A stretch of 64,000 bases of DNA. Origin: Anaerolineae bacterium (GTDB lineage Bacteria > Chloroflexota > Anaerolineae > Promineifilales > Promineifilaceae). The position numbers and the translations under genes are program-made. Position 1 is the first letter of the stretch, and every line of letters begins with the position of its first letter. Positions 15,637 through 25,040 of this stretch are shown here, piece after piece. The stretch is taken from contig JADLAX010000052.1 in assembly GCA_020848035.1 (NCBI GenBank), forward strand, positions 1-64,000, given 5' to 3'. The notes beneath the pieces were generated by a model. The model did not search any database. It was given only the letters and a program-made list of their open reading frames with translations, and was not told where the DNA came from.

Positions 15637-16935
15637 ATGGATTTGTTCGAGCAGTCGATGAACAATATTTTAATGATTTCACTACATGGCTACGTGTCGG
15701 CTGAACCGGAACTGGGCAAGCCAGATACCGGCGGCCAGGTGGTTTACGTGCTGGAGCTGGCCCGGCGCTTCAGCCGCCTGGGCCGCCGCGTCGATCTGGT
15801 CACCCGGCGTTTTGAAGACCAGCCCGAATACGACGACATCAACGAAAATTTACGCATCTGGCGCATTCCGTTTGGCGGTGCCGAGTTTATTCGCAAAGAG
15901 AATATGCACGATCACCTGAGCAAGTTTGTGACCAACCTGCTTTCGGCGATTCGGGCGCGCAACCTGCGCTATGATGTGATCTACTCGCACTACTGGGATG
16001 CCGGTTGGGCCGGGCAAAAAATCGCCGAAGAGCTGGAAGTGCTGCATGTGCACACGCCGCACTCGCTGGGTTCCTGGAAGCAGCAAAATATGAGTACGGC
16101 TCTGAGCGACGCAGAAATGGAAGCGACCTACCGCTTTAAGGAGCGCATTCGCAAGGAGTTTCTGGTGTACCAGATGTGTGATCACGTCATTGCCACCACG
16201 GAGCCGCAGGCTGAGCTGCTGAAGCAAGATTACGATCTGCTGAGCCACCGCATGACGGTGGTGCCGCCGGGCATGGACGAAAGCCGCTTCTCGCCCATCC
16301 GCCAGGCAGAGACCAAAGATTTACAAAAAAAGTACGGCTTGCAGGCGCACGATGTGCTGACGCTGGGGCGCATGGCGCACAACAAGGGGTACGATTTGCT
16401 AATTCGTGCCCTGCCCACGCTGTTTGATCTGGTGCCGACGGCGCGGCTGATTGCCGCCGTGGGCGGGGAAGATTCGGCGCAGGATGAGGCGGGGGTGGCC
16501 ACGCTGCAAGCGTTAGCCGATGAACTGGGCATCAGCAACCGTATCAGGTGGATCCAGTTTATCGAAGAGGCGGATTTGCCGGATTATTACCGGGCAGCGG
16601 CCGTTTTTTCCATGTCGTCGCGCTATGAGCCATTTGGCATGGTGGCCATCGAGGCGATGAGCTGCGGCACGCCCACGGTGATAACGGTGCATGGCGGCCT
16701 GTACGAGCTGTTGGACTACGGTAAACATGCCCTGTATGCGGATCCCAATCGGCCGTTGGAGTACGGCACGATGCTGGCGGTGCCCATGCTCTACCCGGAC
16801 CTGGCCCACCAGCTTTCGGTGGAAGGAGCCCGTTTTGCCCGGCGCAACTTTGGCTGGACGGGCATCGCCAAGCAGATTTTGACTATCTTTAATGCCGTCA
16901 CCCAGGAAGCGGTCAGCAATGTGCTGCGTTCGTAA
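15637..16935 (+). CDS. GT4 sucrose-phosphate or mannosylfructose-phosphate synthase
   Basis: A 432-residue GT-B fold glycosyltransferase. The N-terminal HGYVSAEPELGKPDTGGQVVY motif is the signature of sucrose-phosphate synthase and mannosylfructose-phosphate synthase (MfpsA). Also seen are YSHYWDAGWAG, HTPHSLGSWK and the C-terminal donor site EPFGMVAIEAMSCGTP. The ending with HALYADPNRP and FGWTGIAKQIL reads closer to my memory of MfpsA than of cyanobacterial SPS, but I cannot separate them without alignment. With the upstream HAD phosphatase it forms a two-step pathway to a non-reducing disaccharide, probably an osmoprotectant. The ATG follows AAAAGGAGAAA. Confidence 0.83.
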   Translation: MDLFEQSMNNILMISLHGYVSAEPELGKPDTGGQVVYVLELARRFSRLGRRVDLVTRRFEDQPEYDDINENLRIWRIPFGGAEFIRKENMHDHLSKFVTNLLSAIRARNLRYDVIYSHYWDAGWAGQKIAEELEVLHVHTPHSLGSWKQQNMSTALSDAEMEATYRFKERIRKEFLVYQMCDHVIATTEPQAELLKQDYDLLSHRMTVVPPGMDESRFSPIRQAETKDLQKKYGLQAHDVLTLGRMAHNKGYDLLIRALPTLFDLVPTARLIAAVGGEDSAQDEAGVATLQALADELGISNRIRWIQFIEEADLPDYYRAAAVFSMSSRYEPFGMVAIEAMSCGTPTVITVHGGLYELLDYGKHALYADPNRPLEYGTMLAVPMLYPDLAHQLSVEGARFARRNFGWTGIAKQILTIFNAVTQEAVSNVLRS

Positions 16936-16963
16936 GTCGCCTGCGAGATTGGGCCGCTCTTCA

Positions 16964-17045
16964 ACCCCCACCCTAACCCTCCCCCTGGGAGGGGGAGGGA
17001 ATTTGGCTCCCTCTCCCTCCTAGGGAGAGGGCCGGGGTGAGGGTG
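16964..17045 (+). repeat. Twin-hairpin intergenic element
   Basis: Reverse-complement copy of the element at 3791-3871, with only a few mismatches: CCCTCCCCCTGG/GAGGGGGAGGG then CCCTCTCCCTCC/TAGGGAGAGGG, with flanks CACCCTAA and GGGTGAGGGTG. Confidence 0.75.
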
Positions 17046-17153
17046 TTCACCGGGTAAGAAACTTAACTCATTTCAACATTGGTAAGCAATTTCTACCGTT
17101 GAGGCACGTCCTGCCGGTACAATTGAGCCATCTTCAAATGAGGTGGCAACAAG

Positions 17154-18269
17154 ATGCGCAATGGGTGGATCTGGCTGGTGATGGTGGGTCTGGTGGGATT
17201 GGCGGCGGCGTGTGGTGGGCAGGCCAGCGGCGCGGTGACCGAGTGTGATTTTGGCGGGCAAACGGCCGTTACCCTCAACATCCGCGACGAAAACGGCGAA
17301 CCCCAGCGGCTGGTCCGCGTGGAATACCGGTTGAATAATGGCGCGTGGGAAGCACTGCCGGAGAGCGTGAACGAGCAGGCTATATTACAGGAAGGGCCAG
17401 GTACCTACCAGTTCCGCCTGGAAAAATCGGGTTATGCTCCGGAAGAATTTATGGTGGTAGCCGAGGCCGCCCCCGATGGCAGCTGCCAGGTGACCAGCCA
17501 AACGGTGGCCGTGGCGATGACACCGCTTGTCTGCCCGGCCACCGAGCCAGCCTTCCTGGAAATTGCGGTGGTGGCGGAGAGTGAGGCGTTGGCGGTAACG
17601 GCCGTTACTCCCGACGGCCGTCAAGAACTCACCTGTGCGTCAGGCGATGATTGCCAGCAGTATCAGCTGCCGCTGTCTCGCCCCGGCAGCTACACGATTG
17701 ATGTCACCGGGCTGGCCGGACTGGGGCCAATGACTATCGAGGATGGCATTGTGACTTATTCGCTGCGCCCCCGCCAGGTGACGCTGCGCCAAAGCAACGT
17801 AACCCAGCGCCTCGATTTGCCCGGTGCCGAAAGTGTCAGTATCCAGTTAACGGTGGCGGCGGATGAGATTGGCTGCCCCCTGGCAGAGTTGCGCACCATG
17901 ACCAGCCAAACCACGCCCGACCCGGCCAGCGATGAGCCATTCCCGCCGCTTGACATCTTCCAGGAGAACAATCTGCTGTTGACCGACTTAAGCGTGCCGG
18001 AATGTGAGGCCGAGCCGCAGCCCTACTTGATGACCTATGAAGCCACTCTGCCCAACGGCACACCGCTGCGGACGGTGAGCGCCTCTGTATTGGCCGGGGC
18101 TGGTTGGCAGACAGCGGAATGTGGGGTAGAAGACGGCCGTTTCCTGTGTACGGCCGTTATCCCAAATCCATTGGTGGGTCAGCCCTATGCCTTCAAGATT
18201 GTGGCCGCTGGGGAAGAATATGTGGGCATGAGCCTGCCACTTGAGAACCTTTGCCTGGTGTTTGATTAA
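17154..18269 (+). CDS. Secreted lipoprotein of unknown function
   Basis: 371 residues with a short positively charged start, a hydrophobic helix and a lipobox LAAAC (Cys20), so it is anchored on the outer face of the membrane. The rest is rich in beta-strand with several Cys, and blocks such as LNIRDENGEPQRLVRVEY recall carboxypeptidase-regulatory or Ig-like modules. No catalytic motif is visible. It stands alone. It carries five ACGGCCGT octamers, two pairs of them close together. Function unknown. Confidence 0.75.
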   Translation: MRNGWIWLVMVGLVGLAAACGGQASGAVTECDFGGQTAVTLNIRDENGEPQRLVRVEYRLNNGAWEALPESVNEQAILQEGPGTYQFRLEKSGYAPEEFMVVAEAAPDGSCQVTSQTVAVAMTPLVCPATEPAFLEIAVVAESEALAVTAVTPDGRQELTCASGDDCQQYQLPLSRPGSYTIDVTGLAGLGPMTIEDGIVTYSLRPRQVTLRQSNVTQRLDLPGAESVSIQLTVAADEIGCPLAELRTMTSQTTPDPASDEPFPPLDIFQENNLLLTDLSVPECEAEPQPYLMTYEATLPNGTPLRTVSASVLAGAGWQTAECGVEDGRFLCTAVIPNPLVGQPYAFKIVAAGEEYVGMSLPLENLCLVFD

Positions 18270-18596
18270 GCAAACATTCAGCTGCTTTGGTACTTAAGTC
18301 CGGCTGAAAATTTTGCCGGAACCCGGTACGCTGCTTACACTTGAAGACAGTCTCCCAATTGTGTGCCATGTGCCCGCAGTATCAACATGGCCAAAAGAAG
18401 AACAAAACAGGCAGCATAAGCTGGCGCACAAGCCATTTATCCAGGCAGAAACCCGTGAAGAAGGTCTTCTCTGCCCCAAGCCAAATTAATCTGAATAATT
18501 GAATCCTTCGTAGTTCGTGCAGTTTTGCGTAGGGCTGTGGTGCTGAATTGGGCTGCCAAAAAAAGCTTTGCTGAAAAAGCAAAAGGAGCAGATAGC
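18270..18596. other. Intergenic region with no recognised content
   Basis: 327 bases between the lipoprotein and the DUF1800 gene. I find no ORF with a ribosome-binding site, no clear hairpin and none of the repeat families seen elsewhere. It presumably holds the promoter of the DUF1800-DUF1501 pair. Confidence 0.4.
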
Positions 18597-20312
18597 ATGG
18601 GTTCAACGAACCGACGGGACTTTTTCCGCCACCTCCTCAACCCGCCAGATGTGCTGCCTCAGGGTGGTGGCGTGGCCATGCGCAACAGCAGCCTCACGGC
18701 CGAACAGGAAGCCTCGCGCTTTTTGGGCCAGGCCACGCTGGGGGCCGACCTGGCCCTGATCCAGCAGGTAGCGTCTATGGGCATCGAGGCGTGGATTGAT
18801 GACCAGTTCACCATCCCGCAAAGCCAGCTGTTGGACTATTTGTACGCTGAGCTGTACGACGAGGCCGACATCGGCGAGGAGAGCCCGTGGCGCGAGCTGT
18901 TTCGTTATGCCCTGTGGCAAACCACGCTCTACGGCGATGACCTGCTGCGGCAGCGGGTGGCCCTGGCGCTGAGCGAAATCTTTGTCATTTCCACGGAGAC
19001 GGATGCGATTTATGGCGTGGCCAACGGGGCGGCCGATTGGTACGACATGCTGCTGCGCAACGCGTTTGGCAACTTTCGTGATTTGCTGCAAGATGTGACG
19101 CTGCACCCGCTGATGGGCAGCTTTTTGAGCCACGCGGGCAACCGCAAAACCAACGTGGCCGAAAATCGCTACCCCGATGAAAACTACGCCCGCGAAATTA
19201 TGCAGCTGTTCACCATCGGCCTGTTTTTGCTAAACGATGACGGCTCGTTTATTTTGGATGGCAATAATGAGCCAATCCCCACCTACGACAACAGCCACAT
19301 TACCGAGTTTGCCAAGATTTTTACCGGCTTGCAGTTTGACTTTGACGGCGACCCGCACGTCTGGTGGACGCCGGATTTTAACAGCGGCTGGTTGAATTCT
19401 TATACGGCCGTACGCCCCCTAAAAATGTGGGATTCCGAACACGAACCCGGCAGCAAAACGCTGCTCAACGGGTATGTGGTGCCCACCGGCCAGACCGGTA
19501 TGGCCGACGTGAACGATGCGCTGGACCACCTGTTTAACCATGCCAACGTTGGCCCGTTTATTGGCAAGCAGCTCATCCAGCGGCTGGTGAAGTCCAATCC
19601 GTCGGCGGCGTATGTGGGGCGGGTAACGGCCGTTTTCAACAACAATGGTTCCGGCGTGCGCGGCGATATGAAGGCGGTCGTCAAGGCTATCTTGCTGGAC
19701 GACGAAGCGCGTGACCTGGCCTACATCACCAACCCGACGCACGGCAAGCTGCGCGAGCCGTTTTTCCGCTTTACGCAGCTGGTCCGCGCCTTTCACTACG
19801 AAAACCCGCAGGGCAAATTCTGGGATTCCGGCTGGGGGGTGCAAAACGATTTGCGGCAGTACATGTTTAATGCGCCCAGCGTTTTTAACTTTTTTTCACC
19901 CGGCTACCGCCCGCCCGGTGCCCTGAGCGCCAGCGGCCTTGCCGGGCCTGAATTCCAGCTGCTCAACAGCTACACCGCCATTTCCACGATCAACTTCTGG
20001 TATTCGCGGCTGTTCTGGGACTACGTCATTGATTTGCCCGATGAAACTACCGAAATCAAAGGCCAGACCTACGATTTGGACCAGCCCCAGCCTGATTTGA
20101 GCTATGAGCTAACGCTGATCAACGACGTCCCCGCGCTGCTGGATCACCTGGACCTGCTGCTGACCTCGGGCACGATGTCGACCGAAATGCGAGGGATTAT
20201 TGAAACGGCCGTTACCGGCTACAACAACGACAACTGGACCAGCGACGAAGAGGTTGTGCGTTTTGCCATCTTTTTATTCATGACTTGTCCCGAATACGCC
20301 GTGCAGGTGTAA
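18597..20312 (+). CDS. DUF1800 family protein
   Basis: 571 residues. Family features are the SRFLGQATLGADLALIQQV segment near the N terminus, RQRVALALSEIFVIS, the NYAREIMQLFTIG block and a KTLLNGYVVPTGQ region, followed by LREPFFRFTQL and the C-terminal FLFMTCPEYAVQV. The molecular role of DUF1800 is unknown; members are usually exported and paired with DUF1501, as here. I start at ATG 18597 because AAGGAG precedes it and the earlier 24 codons lack homology. The start contains STNRRDFFRH, a twin-arginine-like motif without a following hydrophobic helix. No metal motif is obvious. Confidence 0.87.
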   Translation: MGSTNRRDFFRHLLNPPDVLPQGGGVAMRNSSLTAEQEASRFLGQATLGADLALIQQVASMGIEAWIDDQFTIPQSQLLDYLYAELYDEADIGEESPWRELFRYALWQTTLYGDDLLRQRVALALSEIFVISTETDAIYGVANGAADWYDMLLRNAFGNFRDLLQDVTLHPLMGSFLSHAGNRKTNVAENRYPDENYAREIMQLFTIGLFLLNDDGSFILDGNNEPIPTYDNSHITEFAKIFTGLQFDFDGDPHVWWTPDFNSGWLNSYTAVRPLKMWDSEHEPGSKTLLNGYVVPTGQTGMADVNDALDHLFNHANVGPFIGKQLIQRLVKSNPSAAYVGRVTAVFNNNGSGVRGDMKAVVKAILLDDEARDLAYITNPTHGKLREPFFRFTQLVRAFHYENPQGKFWDSGWGVQNDLRQYMFNAPSVFNFFSPGYRPPGALSASGLAGPEFQLLNSYTAISTINFWYSRLFWDYVIDLPDETTEIKGQTYDLDQPQPDLSYELTLINDVPALLDHLDLLLTSGTMSTEMRGIIETAVTGYNNDNWTSDEEVVRFAIFLFMTCPEYAVQV

Positions 20313-20323
20313 ATTTGCGAGCT

Positions 20324-20380
20324 AAACCTGACAGGTTTGTTTAAGTGGAAGCTTGCCAAATGCAAAAACCTGTCAGGTTT
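20324..20380. repeat. AAACCTGACAGGTTT palindrome pair
   Basis: AAACCTGACAGGTTT (20324-20338) and AAACCTGTCAGGTTT (20366-20380) lie between the DUF1800 and DUF1501 genes. The same core occurs at 21880-21975, and a variant AAACCTCCCGGAGGTTT at 59255-59288. Confidence 0.65.
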
Positions 20381-20397
20381 CTCATTGGAGAAACCTT

Positions 20398-21867
20398 ATG
20401 CCATTCAAAATGAACCGACGACAATTCCTGGGCACGGCCAGCTGTGCGGCCGTTGGCTCGGCTTCCCTTTTTTCCACCCTGATGAACCTGCGCATGGCCA
20501 ATACGGCCGCAGCGCAAAACCTGCCCATCTCACCCACCTCGGCCAACGCCCTGGCTGGTGGCAGCGACTACAAGGCGCTGGTGTGCGTTTTCCTGGGCGG
20601 CGGCAACGACTCGTTTAACATGCTGGTGCCGCGTGGCAATGCTGAATACAGCGAGTATGCCAACATCCGCGCCGACCTGGCCCTGCCGCAGGGCAACCTC
20701 ATCCCGCTGAACGCACTGGAGACAGACGGCCGTTCCTACGGCGTGCATCCCGCCATGCCCGAAGTGGCCCAACTGTTTAATGCGGGCCAGCTGGCTTTTG
20801 TGGCCAACGTCGGCACCCTGGTGGAACCCACCACGCTGGCAGGCATCGAGTCTGGCCTGGCCCGGCTGCCGCTGGGGCTGTACTCACACAGCGACCAGAT
20901 CATGCACTGGCAAACCTCCGTGCCCGACAAGCGCACCGGCTTTGGCTGGGGCGGCCGCACCGCCGATTTGCTCAAATCGCTCAACGACAGTGACGTCATC
21001 TCGATGAACATTTCCCTGTCTGGCACCAACCTGTTCCAGACCGGCACGACGCTCACCGAGTACAGCGTGGTGCCCTGGGGCAACGGCGCGGTGCAAATCT
21101 ACGGCCACGACGACATCTGGTGGTCGCGCCACGTGCTGCAAAACGCGGCCATCGAGTCGATGTTGGATCTGTCTTACCAAAATCTGTTCGACCAGACCTT
21201 TGCCAACGCCACCCGATCCGCCGTGCAAGGCTCGGAGCTGTTTGCCAGCGCCATTGAAAACCTGCCGCCGTTTATCACCCAGTTTTCCGATAACGAATTT
21301 TCGGAGAGCCTGGCCATGGTGGCTAAAACGATTGCCGCCCGCAATATTTTGGGCTTCCGGCGGCAGACCTTTTTTGTGATGTTTGGCGGTTGGGACCACC
21401 ACGACGAGGTGCTGGACAACCAGCTGGCGATGCTGTCCGTGGTGAGCAAGGGGCTGAAGGAGTTCCAGAATGCCCTGTCGGAGCTGGGTGTGCAGAATGA
21501 CGTGACGACGTTTACTGCCAGCGATTTCGGCCGTACCCTCACCTCCAACGGCCAGGGTTCCGACCATGCCTGGGGCGGCAACCACATGGTGATGGGCGGC
21601 TCGGTGCGCGGCAGCCGCATCTTCGGCGACTTCCCCTCGCTGTACGAAAACAACCCGCTGGACACAGGGCGCGGTCGGCTAATCCCCACCACCTCCTGCG
21701 ACGAATATTTTGCCGAGCTGGCGCTCTGGTTTGGCGTGGCCCCCAGCGATTTGGACGCGGTATTTCCGAATATCGGCCGTTTTTACAACACCAGTTCAGC
21801 TGAAACGCCGCTTGGCTTCATGGCCAACCTATCGGAGCATGTTTACCTGCCGCTGATCACCCGATAA
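20398..21867 (+). CDS. DUF1501 family protein with Tat signal
   Basis: 489 residues. The N terminus MPFKMNRRQFLGTASCA has a twin-arginine motif followed by a hydrophobic stretch ending near ANTAAAQ, so the folded protein is exported by Tat. Family segments include VCVFLGGGNDSFNMLVPRG, GFGWGGRTADLL, MFGGWDHHDEV, FTASDFGRTL and SDHAWGGNHMVMGG, reminiscent of the alkaline-phosphatase/sulfatase fold with possible metal-binding His and Asp. It is downstream of DUF1800 in the same transcript, and the two families co-occur widely. Biochemical activity is not established. Start chosen at 20398; codon 5 is also ATG. Confidence 0.88.
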   Translation: MPFKMNRRQFLGTASCAAVGSASLFSTLMNLRMANTAAAQNLPISPTSANALAGGSDYKALVCVFLGGGNDSFNMLVPRGNAEYSEYANIRADLALPQGNLIPLNALETDGRSYGVHPAMPEVAQLFNAGQLAFVANVGTLVEPTTLAGIESGLARLPLGLYSHSDQIMHWQTSVPDKRTGFGWGGRTADLLKSLNDSDVISMNISLSGTNLFQTGTTLTEYSVVPWGNGAVQIYGHDDIWWSRHVLQNAAIESMLDLSYQNLFDQTFANATRSAVQGSELFASAIENLPPFITQFSDNEFSESLAMVAKTIAARNILGFRRQTFFVMFGGWDHHDEVLDNQLAMLSVVSKGLKEFQNALSELGVQNDVTTFTASDFGRTLTSNGQGSDHAWGGNHMVMGGSVRGSRIFGDFPSLYENNPLDTGRGRLIPTTSCDEYFAELALWFGVAPSDLDAVFPNIGRFYNTSSAETPLGFMANLSEHVYLPLITR

Positions 21868-21879
21868 GCGTGCGATATA

Positions 21880-21975
21880 GACCCGACAGGTTTTCAAGGT
21901 GACTCAGCAAAAGGTTACTTTACCTTCGAAGATGATTTCTTTTGTAGATAGTTCGTAAACCTGTCAGGTCTTTAG
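21880..21975. repeat. CCTGACAGGT-type repeat pair between convergent genes
   Basis: ACCCGACAGGTTTT at the left and AAACCTGTCAGGTCTTTA at the right, the latter overlapping the stop codon of the methyltransferase gene. Same family as 20324-20380. It might serve as a bidirectional terminator. Confidence 0.5.
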
Positions 21976-22926
21976 GGTTGGCCGTGTTCGGTCGCGGATT
22001 TGGCGGATGTGTTCCGGGCCGGTGCGGCAGCAGCCGCCCACCAGCAGCGCCCCCATCTTGCGCCACTCGCGGCTGATGGTGCCAAACTCGGCCGGGTTGG
22101 ATTGGCCCAGCCAGGTTTTGCTGTCCGGGTCGTACAGCTCGCCGGAGTTGGGGTAGACGATGACGAGCTTGTCGGTGTGGGCCTGTACGGCCGTAATCAA
22201 TTCCGGTACAAAACGGGGTGGGGTGCAGTTGATGCCCACCGCCACCAGGTTGGGCACGTCGTTGAGCCGCTGCACGCAGTCGGCCAGCGGCGTGCCATCA
22301 CTGATGTGACGGCCGTCCTGGCAGGCGAAACTTATCCAGGCGGGCACGGTGGGCGTTTCCAGCAGCAGCTGGCGCAGCGCGTTGGCCTCGGCCAGCGAGG
22401 GGATGGTTTCGCAGGCCAGCAAATCGGCCCCGCTGTTGGCCAGAATCTCCCAGCGCGGCCGGTGCCACGCCAGCAGCCCTGCCTCGTCCAGATCGTAAAT
22501 GCCGGTGTACTCAGAGCCATCGGCCAGGTATGCTCCGTATGGCCCCACGCTGGCAGCGACCAACGGCCGTAACCTCCCTCTTCGATTTGCCATCACCGCC
22601 CAAAACTGATCCCGTGCCTCGATGGCCAGCTGCACCGCAAAACGAATCAGGTTGGCGGCGTCCGCTTCGCTGAGGCCGCGGGCCATCAGGCCAGGCAAAC
22701 TGGCCTGGTAGCTGGCGCTGATGATGCAGTCGGCCCCGGCCCACAGGTAATCACTGTGCACCTGGCGAATTGCTTCCGGCTGCTCCAGCAAAATCTTGGC
22801 CGACCAGAGGGGATCGTTTAGATTGTGGTGCCGGGCTTCCAGCTCGGTGGCCAGCCCGCCATCGAGAATCAGCACGTTTTGGTAAGCCAGAAATGGCTCG
22901 ATTGGATTGGTAAATTGTTGCGTCAT
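21964..22926 (-). CDS. mmuM: Homocysteine S-methyltransferase
   Basis: 320 residues of the zinc-dependent homocysteine methyltransferase family, which transfers a methyl group from S-methylmethionine or SAM to homocysteine to form methionine. The LDGGLATELE motif opens the barrel. Zinc ligands are Cys234 (GINCTPP) and the pair Cys299-Cys300 (GGCCRTGP). Length matches MmuM-type single-domain enzymes, not MetH. It stands alone on the minus strand, convergent with DUF1501. Confidence 0.92.
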   Translation of the reverse strand: MTQQFTNPIEPFLAYQNVLILDGGLATELEARHHNLNDPLWSAKILLEQPEAIRQVHSDYLWAGADCIISASYQASLPGLMARGLSEADAANLIRFAVQLAIEARDQFWAVMANRRGRLRPLVAASVGPYGAYLADGSEYTGIYDLDEAGLLAWHRPRWEILANSGADLLACETIPSLAEANALRQLLLETPTVPAWISFACQDGRHISDGTPLADCVQRLNDVPNLVAVGINCTPPRFVPELITAVQAHTDKLVIVYPNSGELYDPDSKTWLGQSNPAEFGTISREWRKMGALLVGGCCRTGPEHIRQIRDRTRPTLKT

Positions 22927-22965
22927 GGTGTCACACCTTTTTGGGCTCTTGGGGAATTCAGGGAG

Positions 22966-23060
22966 TTTACAGCCCGTGATGCGTGAAACGTGACCAGAGG
23001 TTCATCATGTTTCACGCTTCACGTTTTATGCTAAACCCCACGAAATCCAGAAGACCTCTG
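22966..23060 (+). repeat. Heptamer-type GTGAAACGTGACC repeat
   Basis: TTTACAGCCCGTGATGCG, then TGAAACGTGACCAGAG, an inverted CATGTTTCACGCTTCACG part, and CCACGAAATCCAGAAGAC. Nearly the same sequence in opposite orientation is at 25041-25141, and a shorter relative at 58602-58689. Confidence 0.75.
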
Positions 23061-23168
23061 TTTTGCTATGAGGAGTTGCCTGCTTTCTGCGGAATTTCAT
23101 CACTGATGAGCGTTGGGATGCCCTGATAAACTATGGTAACAGATTTTTAGTTACTCTGGAGGTTTACC

Positions 23169-23579
23169 ATGAACATGTGGCGCAAAATTATATTCGTGGC
23201 TTTGATGGTGTTATTGGCAGCTTGTGGGTCAAATGGGAACACTGCCGAAGAAGAGTACACCGTTGATGAAGCAACCGGCCTGCCGCTGAATCCGGAAACG
23301 ATTCCTGAGGGGGATTTTGTGGTCGAGGGGACCATTGCCAGTATGAACCTGACGCCGCAATCCGCACCGGAATTTGTGCTGCGGATACCGTCTGGGCGCA
23401 CCTACCGGGTGCGCGCTCAGGCGCTGCCGGACATTTTGTATGCCGACGGCGAGGCGGTGGGTGTGGCCAACTTTGTGCAGGGTATGGCGGTGCGGGCCAC
23501 CATCAGTCAGGAGGTCGGTGGCCCGGAAACAGGCAACACCCGCCAGTTTGTCACGGAAGACCTGGTCATCATCCGCTAG
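23169..23579 (+). CDS. Small lipoprotein of unknown function
   Basis: 136 residues: a lipoprotein signal with lipobox LLAAC (Cys19), a short acidic linker (NTAEEEYTVDEATG) and a compact beta-rich domain (DFVVEGTIASMNL, FVLRIPSGRTYRVRAQ, GMAVRATISQEV) suggestive of an OB-like or DUF3221-type fold, which I infer only from strand pattern. TGGAGG precedes the ATG. It converges with the acetyltransferase gene, 9 bases apart, and the two are bracketed by inverted repeats. Confidence 0.7.
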   Translation: MNMWRKIIFVALMVLLAACGSNGNTAEEEYTVDEATGLPLNPETIPEGDFVVEGTIASMNLTPQSAPEFVLRIPSGRTYRVRAQALPDILYADGEAVGVANFVQGMAVRATISQEVGGPETGNTRQFVTEDLVIIR

Positions 23580-23588
23580 CCGGAGCGT

Positions 23589-24926
23589 TTATCCCATTGG
23601 CACGACCCAGGACGGCCGTTTCGGGAACAAAATGTTGAATAATACGGCCGCTTCTGTGTCCCGCGTAAAGCAGTCGGGGTGAACGGCGTTGAGCGCTTCC
23701 AGCGACGCATGGCCAAAAATGAGCTGCAAGATGGTGCTGCCGGGGAAGTGAACATCGCCATCCTCGACCACTTTGGGCTGGTAAGTGCCCACCTCCATGA
23801 GCTGGCCATTGGCAAACACCAGGGTGAACTGCTGCTGGTAAAGGTTGACCCTGGTTGTGCCGCTGTGCCCGGCCAGGACGCTGCCCGCCAGCCGCTTTTC
23901 CAGGGCGGGGGCAATGTGGCGCAAAAAGGCGGGCAGATCGGGCACGCGGATGTACCAGGCATACGGCCGTCGCTGCTCCTCTAGCTGGCTGCCAAATGCT
24001 TCGTAAACGGGATGTCCCTGGCCCAACCCCAAATAGACGCCGCGCAGCCGCTTTTCTTCCTTTTCCTGTAGCTCGTCCGCCAGCTTTTTGAAGTAGCGCA
24101 TGAGAAACAGCCCCACCGCCCGCCAGGAATGGCCGGGGGCCACACCCAGTTCGCGCACGAAGTAGCTCTTGCCAAACTGTTTGTATTCCACGTAGGCCAC
24201 GGCTTGGGGTGAGGTAGCGGCCGTTTCCACCACATAAAAACTGCGCGAATACATTGATTCGGGATGGGGGATGGTGAGTTCGTAGCGCCAGGTGGCTTCG
24301 TCGCGGGCCCGGGCGAGCAGGCTGCCCCGGTTGTGCGCTTCATACAGAGTTTGCAGCAGCGGCCAATCGTCTTCCAGCGCCGGGCGCACCTGGTAGGCTT
24401 CTGCTTCGACGGGTTTGTCGTTGCCGGGGCGATCCCACAAAAAGTCGCGCCCGCCGCCCAGGTCCAGGGCCATGCCGTAGCCAAACAGGCGATAATACCA
24501 GGGAATGCCGGTGATGGCCTGAACCAATTCACCCCGGGCGGCACTTTTGGCGTGAACGGCCGTAAATTGTTCACGCACCAGCCCTCGCCGCCGATAGTCG
24601 GCATCGGTACCCACCAACTCCGGTCGCCCCACGGTCAACGGAATGCCGTCGTACAGCCAGGTTTGCGAGATGAGATTCATCGAAGAGACAATTTTGCCCC
24701 CGGCTTTTTCATCGACCACAATCGTAAAATCGCTGGCGCTGGTGGAGGGATGATCGCCGCGCATCAGGTCGGCGGTCCAGTGTGCCAGCCACGTTTCTGG
24801 CTTTTCCGGGTCGTCGCTGTGAATGCGGATGTTAAACTCGGCCAGGGCGGCCGTATCGGCTGGGGTGGCCCAGCGCAGCAGCAGGCCATCGCCTAAATCT
24901 TTGGGTAAACCAAATTCATTGTCCAT
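23589..24926 (-). CDS. GNAT-family N-acetyltransferase, long form
   Basis: 445 residues. The N-terminal ~160 residues form a GNAT acetyl-CoA domain: LRWATPADTAALAEF at the start, and the CoA loop in VGTDADYRRRGLVREQF followed by GIPWYYRLFGYG. A second GNAT-like half (VRPALEDDWPLLQTLYEAH, then VAPGHSWRAVGLFLMRYF) and a C-terminal domain ending in HASLEALNAVHPD give an Eis-like layout, where an SCP2-like tail follows two GNAT domains. The acceptor (aminoglycoside, amine or protein) is unknown. The ATG follows GAGGGAAAA. Confidence 0.8.
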   Translation of the reverse strand: MDNEFGLPKDLGDGLLLRWATPADTAALAEFNIRIHSDDPEKPETWLAHWTADLMRGDHPSTSASDFTIVVDEKAGGKIVSSMNLISQTWLYDGIPLTVGRPELVGTDADYRRRGLVREQFTAVHAKSAARGELVQAITGIPWYYRLFGYGMALDLGGGRDFLWDRPGNDKPVEAEAYQVRPALEDDWPLLQTLYEAHNRGSLLARARDEATWRYELTIPHPESMYSRSFYVVETAATSPQAVAYVEYKQFGKSYFVRELGVAPGHSWRAVGLFLMRYFKKLADELQEKEEKRLRGVYLGLGQGHPVYEAFGSQLEEQRRPYAWYIRVPDLPAFLRHIAPALEKRLAGSVLAGHSGTTRVNLYQQQFTLVFANGQLMEVGTYQPKVVEDGDVHFPGSTILQLIFGHASLEALNAVHPDCFTRDTEAAVLFNILFPKRPSWVVPMG

Positions 24927-25040
24927 TTTTCCCTCGACATGTGTCTGAAAATTGTACTTCTACCTTAAAAGGCGGCTGGCGGTTTTTGCCAGCTACGAGC
25001 CACCCGCAATATTCGCCTGCGTGAGCCCTTTCTCAGGTAA

